Source: Micromonospora chokoriensis (GTDB lineage Bacteria > Actinomycetota > Actinomycetes > Mycobacteriales > Micromonosporaceae). From it: a stretch of DNA of 64,000 nt. Shown piece by piece: positions 58,218 through 64,000 of this stretch. The position numbers and the translations under genes are program-made. The DNA lies in the NCBI RefSeq assembly GCF_900091505.1, contig NZ_LT607409.1, positions 4,588,001 through 4,652,000 on the forward strand. The letters are read 5' to 3'. Numbering within the stretch: position 1 is the first letter of the stretch; each line of letters opens with the position of its first letter. The notes beneath the pieces are model-generated. The model was given only the letters and a program-made list of their open reading frames with translations. It searched no databases and was not told the origin of the DNA.

Positions 58218-59495
58218 ATGGGTGGTCAGCTCGGGCAGGTGGCGCTGGTGGCCGTTCTGGTGCTGGTCAACGCCGCGCTCTCCGGCAGTGAGATGGCGCT
58301 GGTGACGTTGCGCGAGGGCCAGTTGCGGCGGTTGGGTCGGCGCAGCCGCTCCGGCGACCGGTTGGTGCGGCTGTCGCGTGACCCGAACCGCTACCTGGCC
58401 ACCATCCAGCTCGGTATCACCCTGGCGGGTTTCCTCGCCTCGGCGGCGGCCGCGGTGTCGTTGTCCGAGCCGCTGGTCGGCCTGCTGGGGTTCCTCGGCG
58501 GCGCGGCCCGTCCCGCCGCGGTGCTGCTGGTGACGGTGCTGTTGACGTTCGTCACGCTGGTGTTCGGCGAGTTGGCCCCGAAGCGGCTGGCCATGCAGCG
58601 GGCGGAGCGGTGGGCGTTGCTGAGCGCCGGTCCGCTGGATCTGCTCGGCCGCGTGTCCCGACCGGCGGTGTGGCTGCTCAGTCGGGCCACCGACGCTGTC
58701 GTCCGGTTGGCCGGGGGTGACCCGCGGGCCAACCGGGAGGAGATGACCGAGGAGGAGTTGCGGGAGGTGCTGGCCAGCCAGCGCGGGTTGTCCGCCCAGC
58801 AGCGGGAGATCCTGACCGGGGCGTTCGACATCGCCGGTCGCACGCTGCGCGAGATCCTGGTGCCCCGGCGGGCGGTGACGACGTTGCCGGCCGACCTCGG
58901 CGCGGACGAGGGGGTTCGCCGGCTCGCCGCCGCCGGGCGGTCCCGCGCCCCGGTCACCGGTCCCGGCGGGCTGGACGAGGTGCTCGGCGTGGTGCACATC
59001 CGTGACCTGGTGCGGGCCGGCACCGCTCGGCTCGGCGAGCGGGTGCGATCGCCCCTGCTGCTGCCGGTAACCCTGCCGGTCGCCGACGCGCTGCGGCAGC
59101 TCCGGCTCGACCACCAGCAACTGGCCCTGGTGGTCGACGAACACGGCGGCGTCGACGGCATGGTCACCATGGAGGACCTGCTGGCCGAGGTGGTCGGCGA
59201 GTTGTACGACGAGACCGACCGGGACGTGCACGGCGTCGTCCGGGAACCGGACGGGTCTCTGCTGGTGCCCGGCGACTTCCCCCTGCACGACCTGCCGGAC
59301 CTGGGGGTGCGGCTGAGTTTCCCGTTGTCCCGCGACTACACGACGGTGGCGGGGTTGGTGCTGGCCCGGCTGCGGCACCTGCCCGGCGAGCCGGGGGAGA
59401 CGGTGCGCCTGCCCGGGTTGACCCTGGAGGTCGTGGAGGTTGCCGACCGGGCCGTCCGTCGGGTGCGGTTGCGCGGGTTCGTCAGCGACCGGTGA
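58218..59495 (+). CDS. CNNM/hemolysin-type membrane protein with CBS pair and CorC domain
   Basis: A 425-residue protein: a DUF21/CNNM membrane domain with three to four helices (VALVAVLVLVNAALSGSEMA; AAVLLVTVLLTFVTLVFGEL, ending in ELAPKRLAMQ), then a CBS domain pair (about 200-320; VHIRDLVRAG, LVVDEHGGVDGMVTMEDLL) and a C-terminal CorC_HlyC domain (DGSLLVPGDFPLHDL). Such proteins act in Mg2+/Co2+ export or regulation; 'hemolysin' in old annotations is misleading. Start at the ATG ten codons inside the longest frame, with GGGGA upstream. The two residues-rich Arg loop GQLRRLGRRSR follows helix one. Confidence 0.9.
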   Translation: MGGQLGQVALVAVLVLVNAALSGSEMALVTLREGQLRRLGRRSRSGDRLVRLSRDPNRYLATIQLGITLAGFLASAAAAVSLSEPLVGLLGFLGGAARPAAVLLVTVLLTFVTLVFGELAPKRLAMQRAERWALLSAGPLDLLGRVSRPAVWLLSRATDAVVRLAGGDPRANREEMTEEELREVLASQRGLSAQQREILTGAFDIAGRTLREILVPRRAVTTLPADLGADEGVRRLAAAGRSRAPVTGPGGLDEVLGVVHIRDLVRAGTARLGERVRSPLLLPVTLPVADALRQLRLDHQQLALVVDEHGGVDGMVTMEDLLAEVVGELYDETDRDVHGVVREPDGSLLVPGDFPLHDLPDLGVRLSFPLSRDYTTVAGLVLARLRHLPGEPGETVRLPGLTLEVVEVADRAVRRVRLRGFVSDR

Positions 59496-59554
59496 CCGTC
59501 ACCCGACCAGGGGACAAAAACCTCGAATACGGACGAAAGTCGGATGAGCCCGGC

Positions 59555-59560
59555 TAGCGT
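59555..59560 (+). promoter_or_regulatory. -10 box TAGCGT of a leaderless promoter
   Basis: TAGCGT, seven bases, then the GTG of the small membrane protein. Confidence 0.5.
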
Positions 59561-59567
59561 GCGACAC

Positions 59568-59753
59568 GTGAAGGACCGAGGATTGCGGACGTTCGTCACG
59601 GTGCTGGCCGGGCTCGCGGTGATCTACTTCGGTAGCGCCGGCCGCAGCCCCGAGGAGGGTCGTGGCATCTCCGGCGGCGTGGTGGTCCTGGCACTGCTCG
59701 CCGCCCTGCTGGTGTGGCACCTGACCCGCCCCGGAGACAAGACGGTGAAGTGA
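59568..59753 (+). CDS. 61-residue membrane protein, unknown function
   Basis: Two predicted membrane helices (FVTVLAGLAVIYFGSAG and VVVLALLAALLVWHLT) joined by a short polar loop, with basic ends. No family recognised. Supported by a TAGCGT box seven bases before the GTG. It converges on the HhH-GPD gene, with only four bases between the stops. Confidence 0.6.
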   Translation: MKDRGLRTFVTVLAGLAVIYFGSAGRSPEEGRGISGGVVVLALLAALLVWHLTRPGDKTVK

Positions 59754-59757
59754 ACGC

Positions 59758-60408
59758 TCAGCGGGCGGCGACGCGGGTGACCTCGCCGGCCGACTCCTCA
59801 CCGAGCGCCACCCGGACCAGCGCCGAGGCGAGACGGCCGAAGTCCGGTTCGTCGACGAGCCCGGCCAGCCGGTCCGGGGAACCCGGCAGACCCAACCGCT
59901 TCGCCCCGGCCAGGGCCCGACGGTCGGCGTACGGGCGCACGTCCGACCAGACTGTCTGGGCTTCGCGCAGGTAGATGTCCGCGCCGGTGGGACCGATGCC
60001 GGGGAACTCGGTGAGCCGCCGGCGCAGGCCGGCCGGGTCACCCTCGGCCTCGCGGTGCAGCCGTCGCAGGTCACCGTGCCAGCGGTCCAGGCACAGCCGG
60101 GCCCCGGTGCCGAGCATGGTGGCCGTGCGCTCGTCGTAGCGACGGTAGTGACCTCGACCCAGCGCGTCGACGCGCTGCTGCCAACTGGCCGCCTCCATCG
60201 CCTGGGGTGTGCGGTAGCCCGCCGCGAACAGTTCCCGCGCGGCGTCCACCGCCACGCACGCCCGGATCCGGGTGCTCAGCAGGGTGGTCAGCACCAGCAG
60301 TTGGTACAGCGGTCCAGGTCGGTCGGAGAGCCGGATCCCGGCCTCCTGCGCGTACGTGCGGCCGCGCCGGTCCAGCAGGACCCGCACCACTGTTCGGTCG
60401 TTGCCCAC
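59758..60408 (-). CDS. HhH-GPD family DNA glycosylase-like protein (endonuclease III superfamily)
   Basis: A 216-residue protein. A helix-hairpin-helix appears in LTEFPGIGPTGADIYLREA (about 147-165), and the all-alpha fold upstream (LYQLLVLTTLLSTRI ... VAVDAARELFAAGYRTPQAM) matches the endonuclease III/AlkA superfamily. The catalytic Lys and the C-terminal iron-sulfur cysteines of Nth are not visible, so it may be a divergent or non-catalytic member. The exact start is uncertain: this GTG is the first that keeps a compact family-like length; the frame is open further upstream. Confidence 0.75.
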   Translation of the reverse strand: MGNDRTVVRVLLDRRGRTYAQEAGIRLSDRPGPLYQLLVLTTLLSTRIRACVAVDAARELFAAGYRTPQAMEAASWQQRVDALGRGHYRRYDERTATMLGTGARLCLDRWHGDLRRLHREAEGDPAGLRRRLTEFPGIGPTGADIYLREAQTVWSDVRPYADRRALAGAKRLGLPGSPDRLAGLVDEPDFGRLASALVRVALGEESAGEVTRVAAR

Positions 60409-60543
60409 CCCGACCTGATACCCGGTCTGGAACCGGTTAGCCGTCCCGCCGACGCCCCGGGCCGGAATGCCCCCGGGGCGGGCGGGTATGCCGACGGTGG
60501 AGGCGGTCGATGCCGCCTGCCGTACCCGGAAGGGAGACACCCC

Positions 60544-60747
60544 GTGACGAACCCGCAGCAGCAGGAACTCCGCCGCAACGCGCTGGGCGCGACCAGCCAG
60601 GACAACAAGGGCCCGGCCCCGGGCGGGCACCCGGCCAACCGTGGCACGTCGCGCGGCGACGCCGGTCGACCGGTGCCCAGGGGGCAGGTGTCGCCGTACG
60701 GCCCGGCCGGTGAGCCGGTGGCCGAGGACGACAGCGACACCCGCTGA
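60544..60747 (+). CDS. 67-residue hydrophilic protein, unknown function
   Basis: Gln/Asn/Gly/Pro-rich and probably disordered (NPQQQELRRNALGATSQDNK ... EDDSDTR). A GGAAGGGAG lies about nine bases before the GTG. No domain or partner is evident; the gene converges with the next membrane protein, stops abutting. Confidence 0.5.
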   Translation: MTNPQQQELRRNALGATSQDNKGPAPGGHPANRGTSRGDAGRPVPRGQVSPYGPAGEPVAEDDSDTR

Positions 60748-61221
60748 TCAGCGACCGCGGGACGGCCGCCGCAACCTGTTCCAGGTGGCGGCGGCCGTCA
60801 GTCCGTACGCGAGGTGCGGAACGATGTCGGAGAGCCAGTCGGAGCGCCGCCAGGTGCGCGGGTCACTGAGCCCCAGCGCAGTGATCGACCCGTCCGTCAT
60901 GGTCATCACACCCGCGCCGAGCACGCCGGCGGCCACCGGCAGTGGTTGACGCCGATCATTGGCGTAGAGCGCGAACGCGACACCCGCCGCGATCCCCAGC
61001 CCGTAACCGATCAGGGGCCCGAGGCCGGAACGGCGGTTGGCCCTCCGGTCCCCGGACCCCAGGTCCAGGTGGGCGAACCCGGCCAGCTTGTCGACGGTCT
61101 CCTGCGGGACATCGCTCTCCGGTCGACCCCGAAGCGCCATGTCGAGGTAGCTCACCACGTTCAACGCGGTGGTCCCGACGGCGCCCGCGATGGCGCCGTC
61201 GGCCACGTCGACCCCTCTCAC
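60748..61221 (-). CDS. small membrane protein, unknown function
   Basis: A 157-residue protein with three to four hydrophobic stretches (AIAGAVGTTALNVVSYLDMA; GYGLGIAAGVAFALYAN; VAAGVLGAGVMTMTDGSITA; LAYGLTAAATWNRL). No family recognised. The GTG start overlaps the stop of the upstream gene by four bases (GTGA), so the two are coupled. Confidence 0.65.
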   Translation of the reverse strand: MRGVDVADGAIAGAVGTTALNVVSYLDMALRGRPESDVPQETVDKLAGFAHLDLGSGDRRANRRSGLGPLIGYGLGIAAGVAFALYANDRRQPLPVAAGVLGAGVMTMTDGSITALGLSDPRTWRRSDWLSDIVPHLAYGLTAAATWNRLRRPSRGR

Positions 61222-61430
61222 TTCGGGTCGCCCGGTTCGCGCTCACTCTTCGGCCCGTACGTGCGGTCGCCCCGGACCACGCCTCGTTGGCCGCGATCCT
61301 CCTGCAGGATCCGGTTCGCTACCTGGTTGGCCTTGCCGTCGGGCACCCGGCGTCCGGAGTCGTCGATCGCGTTGCGCAACCGCGCCCGCTGCTTGTCGTA
61401 CGCGTTGCTGCCCGGCCGTGGTCCTGGCAT
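61218..61430 (-). CDS. 70-residue basic protein, unknown function
   Basis: A hydrophilic, basic protein (NAYDKQRARLRNAIDDSGRR ... KSEREPGDPK) that may bind nucleic acid. AAGGAGG seven bases before the ATG gives strong support. First gene of a two-gene unit with the small membrane protein. Confidence 0.65.
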   Translation of the reverse strand: MPGPRPGSNAYDKQRARLRNAIDDSGRRVPDGKANQVANRILQEDRGQRGVVRGDRTYGPKSEREPGDPK

Positions 61431-61502
61431 CTGCTGCCTCCTTCGTCGGCGGTCTGGGCGTACCGCGGCCGTCTACCCGTCTGTCGGCGGGCCAACCCCG
61501 GG

Positions 61503-62384
61503 TCACCGGGGCGCGCGGACCACGGCGACCGGGCACTGCGCGTGGTGCAGCAGCGACTGGCTCACCGACCCCAGCAGCAACCCGGTCACCTCGCCGCGCC
61601 CCTGCCCACCCACCACCACCAGTTGCGCGGAGCGGGACGCGTCGGCGAGCACACCGCCCGTTCGTCCGCGTACCGCCCGGGAGGTCAGCCGTACCGTCGG
61701 GTGGCGCTCGGTCAGGCCGGTCAGCCAGCCGGCGAGCAGCCGCTCCTGTTCGCCGTGCAGTTTCGCCTCGTCGTACACCAGGGGTTGCATGTCGCCGGGG
61801 CCGCTGCTGCCGGGATGCCGGTAGGCGTGCATCGCCACCAGTGGCACACCGCGGGACACGGCGGTCTCCGCGGCGAAGTCGGCCGCCACGAGGGAGGCCT
61901 CCGAGCCGTCCACCGCGACCAGCACCGGCTCGTCGGGCCGTTGCGCGCCGCGGGCCACCAGCACCGGACAGTCGGCGTACGCGGCGACCTGCACGGCGAC
62001 CGAGCCGACCAGCAGCGCCGAGAAACCGCCCAGGCCACGGTCACCGAGCACGATGAGCGCGGCGGTGGTGGACTCACCCACCAGCACGGCGGCTGCCTCA
62101 CCGTCGATGATCTCACCGGAGATCGACAGGCCGGGCGCTGTCGCCTCGGCCTCGGCCACCGCCGCCCTGACCAGTTCCTCGGCCCGGTGGCGTAGTCCAC
62201 CCCCGGGGGGCGCGCCCGGGGCGGGGGAGACCGGCACACGCAGCAGCGGCCAGATGAACCCGTGCACGACCCGCAGCGGTCGGCGTCGCCGCGCGGCCTC
62301 GGTGGCGGCGAGGCGGACGGCCCGCAGCGCCGGCTCCGAGCCGTCCACGCCGACCACCACCGCAGCGTTGTTCGCCGAGTTCAC
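61503..62384 (-). CDS. universal stress protein with two UspA domains
   Basis: A 293-residue ATP-binding stress protein. Domain one (about 8-145) ends GDRGLGGFSALLVGSVAVQV and domain two (about 152-290) ends GGQGRGEVTGLLLGSVSQSL, each with the G-x2-G-x9-G-[S/T] nucleotide motif. Both halves start with a VxVDGSE block. Tandem USPs of this size are common in actinobacteria, where they respond to hypoxia and stationary phase. The GTG has GGGAGG seven bases upstream. It diverges from the DUF574 gene. Confidence 0.93.
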   Translation of the reverse strand: MNSANNAAVVVGVDGSEPALRAVRLAATEAARRRRPLRVVHGFIWPLLRVPVSPAPGAPPGGGLRHRAEELVRAAVAEAEATAPGLSISGEIIDGEAAAVLVGESTTAALIVLGDRGLGGFSALLVGSVAVQVAAYADCPVLVARGAQRPDEPVLVAVDGSEASLVAADFAAETAVSRGVPLVAMHAYRHPGSSGPGDMQPLVYDEAKLHGEQERLLAGWLTGLTERHPTVRLTSRAVRGRTGGVLADASRSAQLVVVGGQGRGEVTGLLLGSVSQSLLHHAQCPVAVVRAPR

Positions 62385-62501
62385 CGCCCACCTCCCGCCC
62401 GCGGTCAGTATCGCGGGCTCAGGCGCCTCCGCGTCGCGATACCGCAGAGCGCGTCGCTGTCGGTACGCTGGCGACGACCGGCCGGGGAGGGGGCGTCGTC
62501 G

Positions 62502-63248
62502 ATGGGTGAACCGGACCAGCCGAGCACCGCGCGGATGATCGACTTTTGGCTCGGTGGGGAGCACCACTTCCCGGTCGACGTGACCGCCGCGAGTGCGTTC
62601 GAGCAGGCGTACGGGCCGTGCGCGCCGGTGTTCCGGGAGCTGCGGGCGTTCCTGGGCCGGGCGGTGCGGGCGATGGCCGAGCAGGGGGTGGACGGTTTCC
62701 TGGTGTTCGGCGCCGGGGTGCCCACGCGGGGCAACGTGCACGAGGTCGTCACCGACGCGACGGTGCTCTACACCGACGTCGACCCGGTCACCATCCGGTT
62801 GGGGCAGAGCATCCTCGCCGGCAGCGACCGGGCCGGCTACGGCTTCGGTGACGCGACCGACATCGGCACGATCGACCCGGCACAGTTGCACCGGTTCGTG
62901 CCCGGCTGGGGTCGACGGCCCGTCGGGGTGGTCTTCCTGGGGCTCGCCGCGTTCCTCGACGACGAGACGTTGACCCGTACGCTCGACGAGTTGTACGCCG
63001 CCGCGGCGCCGGGCAGCCTGCTCGCCGTGGACTTCGACACCGAGGAGCTGGCGGGGTATCCGCAGGCCCTGGCGATGATGGGCCCGCAGTTCCGGATGCG
63101 TCCACCGGAGGCGTTCGCGCCCCTGCTGGGTCGGTGGGCCCCGACGGCGGACGGGATCGTGCCCGTCACCGAGTGGCGGCCGGAGGGTCCGCCGGCGCGG
63201 GTGCCCGACGCGTTCCACGGCGTGCTCGCGGCCCGGGGCGGCGACTGA
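62502..63248 (+). CDS. DUF574 (S-adenosylmethionine methyltransferase-like) protein
   Basis: A 248-residue Rossmann-fold protein of the Methyltransf_19 family expanded in actinobacteria. Seen: N-terminal PSTARMIDFWLGGEHHFPVD (close to the family 'ArvYDyxLGGkdnf' block), QGVDGFLVFGAGVPTRGNVH in place of the usual 'QfLDiGsGlPT' motif, then VLYTDVDPVTIRLGQ and a VVFLGLAAFLDDE block. The changed glycine-loop and short C terminus hint at divergence. Substrate unknown. The ATG follows a GGGGAGGGGG about 11 bases upstream. Confidence 0.85.
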   Translation: MGEPDQPSTARMIDFWLGGEHHFPVDVTAASAFEQAYGPCAPVFRELRAFLGRAVRAMAEQGVDGFLVFGAGVPTRGNVHEVVTDATVLYTDVDPVTIRLGQSILAGSDRAGYGFGDATDIGTIDPAQLHRFVPGWGRRPVGVVFLGLAAFLDDETLTRTLDELYAAAAPGSLLAVDFDTEELAGYPQALAMMGPQFRMRPPEAFAPLLGRWAPTADGIVPVTEWRPEGPPARVPDAFHGVLAARGGD

Positions 63249-63278
63249 CCGCGCGGATGTGGCGTCCGGGGGCGTCCG

Positions 63279-63302
63279 TATGATGCTTGCCCTGTAGCAA
63301 GC
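63279..63302 (+). promoter_or_regulatory. TATGAT box with adjoining GCTTGC-6-GCAAGC inverted repeat
   Basis: TATGAT is an excellent -10 sequence, 36 bases before the phosphatase ATG, and the inverted repeat starts right after it, covering the likely transcription start. This fits a repressor operator. No clear -35 is visible. Confidence 0.5.
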
Positions 63303-63319
63303 TTCTCGAGAGGACGACC

Positions 63320-64000
63320 ATGGTGGACGTGCCGGACGTGGTGTCGCGCGCGCTGCGCGACGCCCCGCCCGACCAACTGGCGGAGGCGGCGGACCGGGTG
63401 ATCCGGTCGACGATGGGTGCCCTGCGCACCGACGTGTTCGTCGCCGACTACCGGATCAGCGGGCTGTGGCCGCTGCTGGATCCGGACCTGCCGGCGGCGG
63501 GTTTCCTGGCCTGTCGCACCATGGCACAGCGCTGTTTCAGCAGCCAGCAGCCGGTGCGCGATGGTGAGGGCCCCTGCCGGCTGTACCTGCCGTTGACGGT
63601 GTGGGGAGAGCGGCTGGGCGTGCTGTTGATCGAGCTGCCCGACGTACCGGGTCCGGCGGTCACCGGCCGCGCCACGGACGTCGCCGGCACCCTCGCGGTG
63701 GCGATGCGCGCGGCCGACCGGGAGACCGACCGTTACCGGCGGGCACGCCGCCGCGAGCGACTCACGATGGCCGCCGAGATGCAGTGGGACCTGCTGCCCG
63801 GTCGCAGTGTGGCGCACCAGGCGTTCGACCTGGCCGGCCAGCTGGAGCCGGCGTACACCGTGGGTGGTGACCACTTCGACTGGTCTCTGGACGGTGACCG
63901 TCTCACGCTGACGGTGCTCAACGGCGAGGGCAATGGTCTGGCCGCGTCGATGCTGACCTCGGTCACCGTCAACGCGATGCGCAACGCGCGACGGTCCGGC
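63320..64000 (+). CDS. PP2C/SpoIIE-type serine phosphatase (RsbU-like), 3' end cut by window
   Basis: About 227 residues visible. An N-terminal GAF-like region (about 20-140; VFVADYRISGLWPLLDPD ... PLTVWGERLGVLLIELPD) is followed by a linker helix (RYRRARRRERLTMAAEMQWD) and the start of a SpoIIE phosphatase domain: LLPGRS, VGGDHFDWSLDGDRLTLTVL and NGEGNGLAASMLT. RsbU-type phosphatases remove phosphate from anti-sigma antagonists and so activate stress sigma factors. Of note, the DxGDHG-like metal motif reads NGEGNG here. ATG with AGAGGA upstream. Confidence 0.82.
   Translation, partial: MVDVPDVVSRALRDAPPDQLAEAADRVIRSTMGALRTDVFVADYRISGLWPLLDPDLPAAGFLACRTMAQRCFSSQQPVRDGEGPCRLYLPLTVWGERLGVLLIELPDVPGPAVTGRATDVAGTLAVAMRAADRETDRYRRARRRERLTMAAEMQWDLLPGRSVAHQAFDLAGQLEPAYTVGGDHFDWSLDGDRLTLTVLNGEGNGLAASMLTSVTVNAMRNARRSG

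Overview
The window reads as a stretch of chromosome from a very G+C-rich, Gram-positive actinobacterium, most likely Micromonospora or a close relative. Grounds: third-position G/C saturation, frequent GTG starts, ergothioneine genes, a BY-kinase/DUF4012/LPXTG surface locus, DUF574 methyltransferases, and many leaderless genes with a TANNNT box six bases before the start codon. The genus is inferred from gene style, not from a search. Both ends are cut: a DEAD-box helicase on the left and a PP2C-type phosphatase on the right.

Layout. 0-10.6 kb: helicase, membrane protein, a two-component pair, a 2H phosphoesterase, an ArsR-type regulator, a short P450 overlapping a PEP-mutase/isocitrate-lyase-type enzyme, an unknown protein paired with a glutamine-dependent asparagine synthetase. 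10.6-23.6 kb: ArsB-like transporter, divergent LVIVD and DUF305 secreted proteins, a second two-component pair followed by an FtsX-type permease without an ATPase, a nucleotide-sugar dehydrogenase, a Ser/Thr kinase, and an ECF sigma factor with a membrane partner. 23.7-28.2 kb: ergothioneine genes egtA-egtB-egtC-egtD, with a 60-bp tandem repeat between egtA and egtB. 28.3-31.4 kb: a manganese-type (yybP-ykoY) riboswitch before a GDT1/UPF0016 exporter, small membrane proteins, and NhaA with an unusual acidic tail. 31.7-37.6 kb: a surface/exopolysaccharide locus (BY-kinase, antisense-overlapping phosphatase, glycosyltransferase, DUF4012 protein, LPXTG protein).

37.6-49.2 kb is the repeat-rich part. 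Two nearly identical secreted lysozyme-like proteins (38.5 and 47.7 kb) each carry a long related leader containing imperfect palindromes, an 82-bp repeat and a conserved hairpin before the ribosome binding site. Two minisatellites (16-bp and 18-bp units) and a long hairpin flank the second copy. Between the copies lie an MFS exporter with a small winged-helix protein, an FAD reductase with an 18-bp inverted repeat at its promoter, a Tat-exported 5'-nucleotidase, a short-chain dehydrogenase and a nucleotidyltransferase pair that could be a toxin-antitoxin system.

49.2-57.9 kb is a compact selenium cassette: a formate dehydrogenase whose catalytic residue is encoded by an in-frame TGA followed by a SECIS-like hairpin, its iron-sulfur and NrfD-type membrane subunits, then tRNA-Sec, selA and selB. 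Selenoprotein and decoding machinery are thus side by side; selD and fdhD are not in the window. The last 6 kb hold a CBS/CorC membrane protein, a HhH-GPD DNA repair protein, small proteins, a double universal stress protein, a DUF574 methyltransferase and the truncated phosphatase.

The best candidates for something undescribed are the duplicated leader RNA/repeat architecture of the lysozyme-like genes, the inverted-repeat-controlled reductase promoter, the unknown protein next to asparagine synthetase, and the nucleotidyltransferase pair. The selenium cassette, ergothioneine operon and riboswitch are known systems in an informative arrangement.
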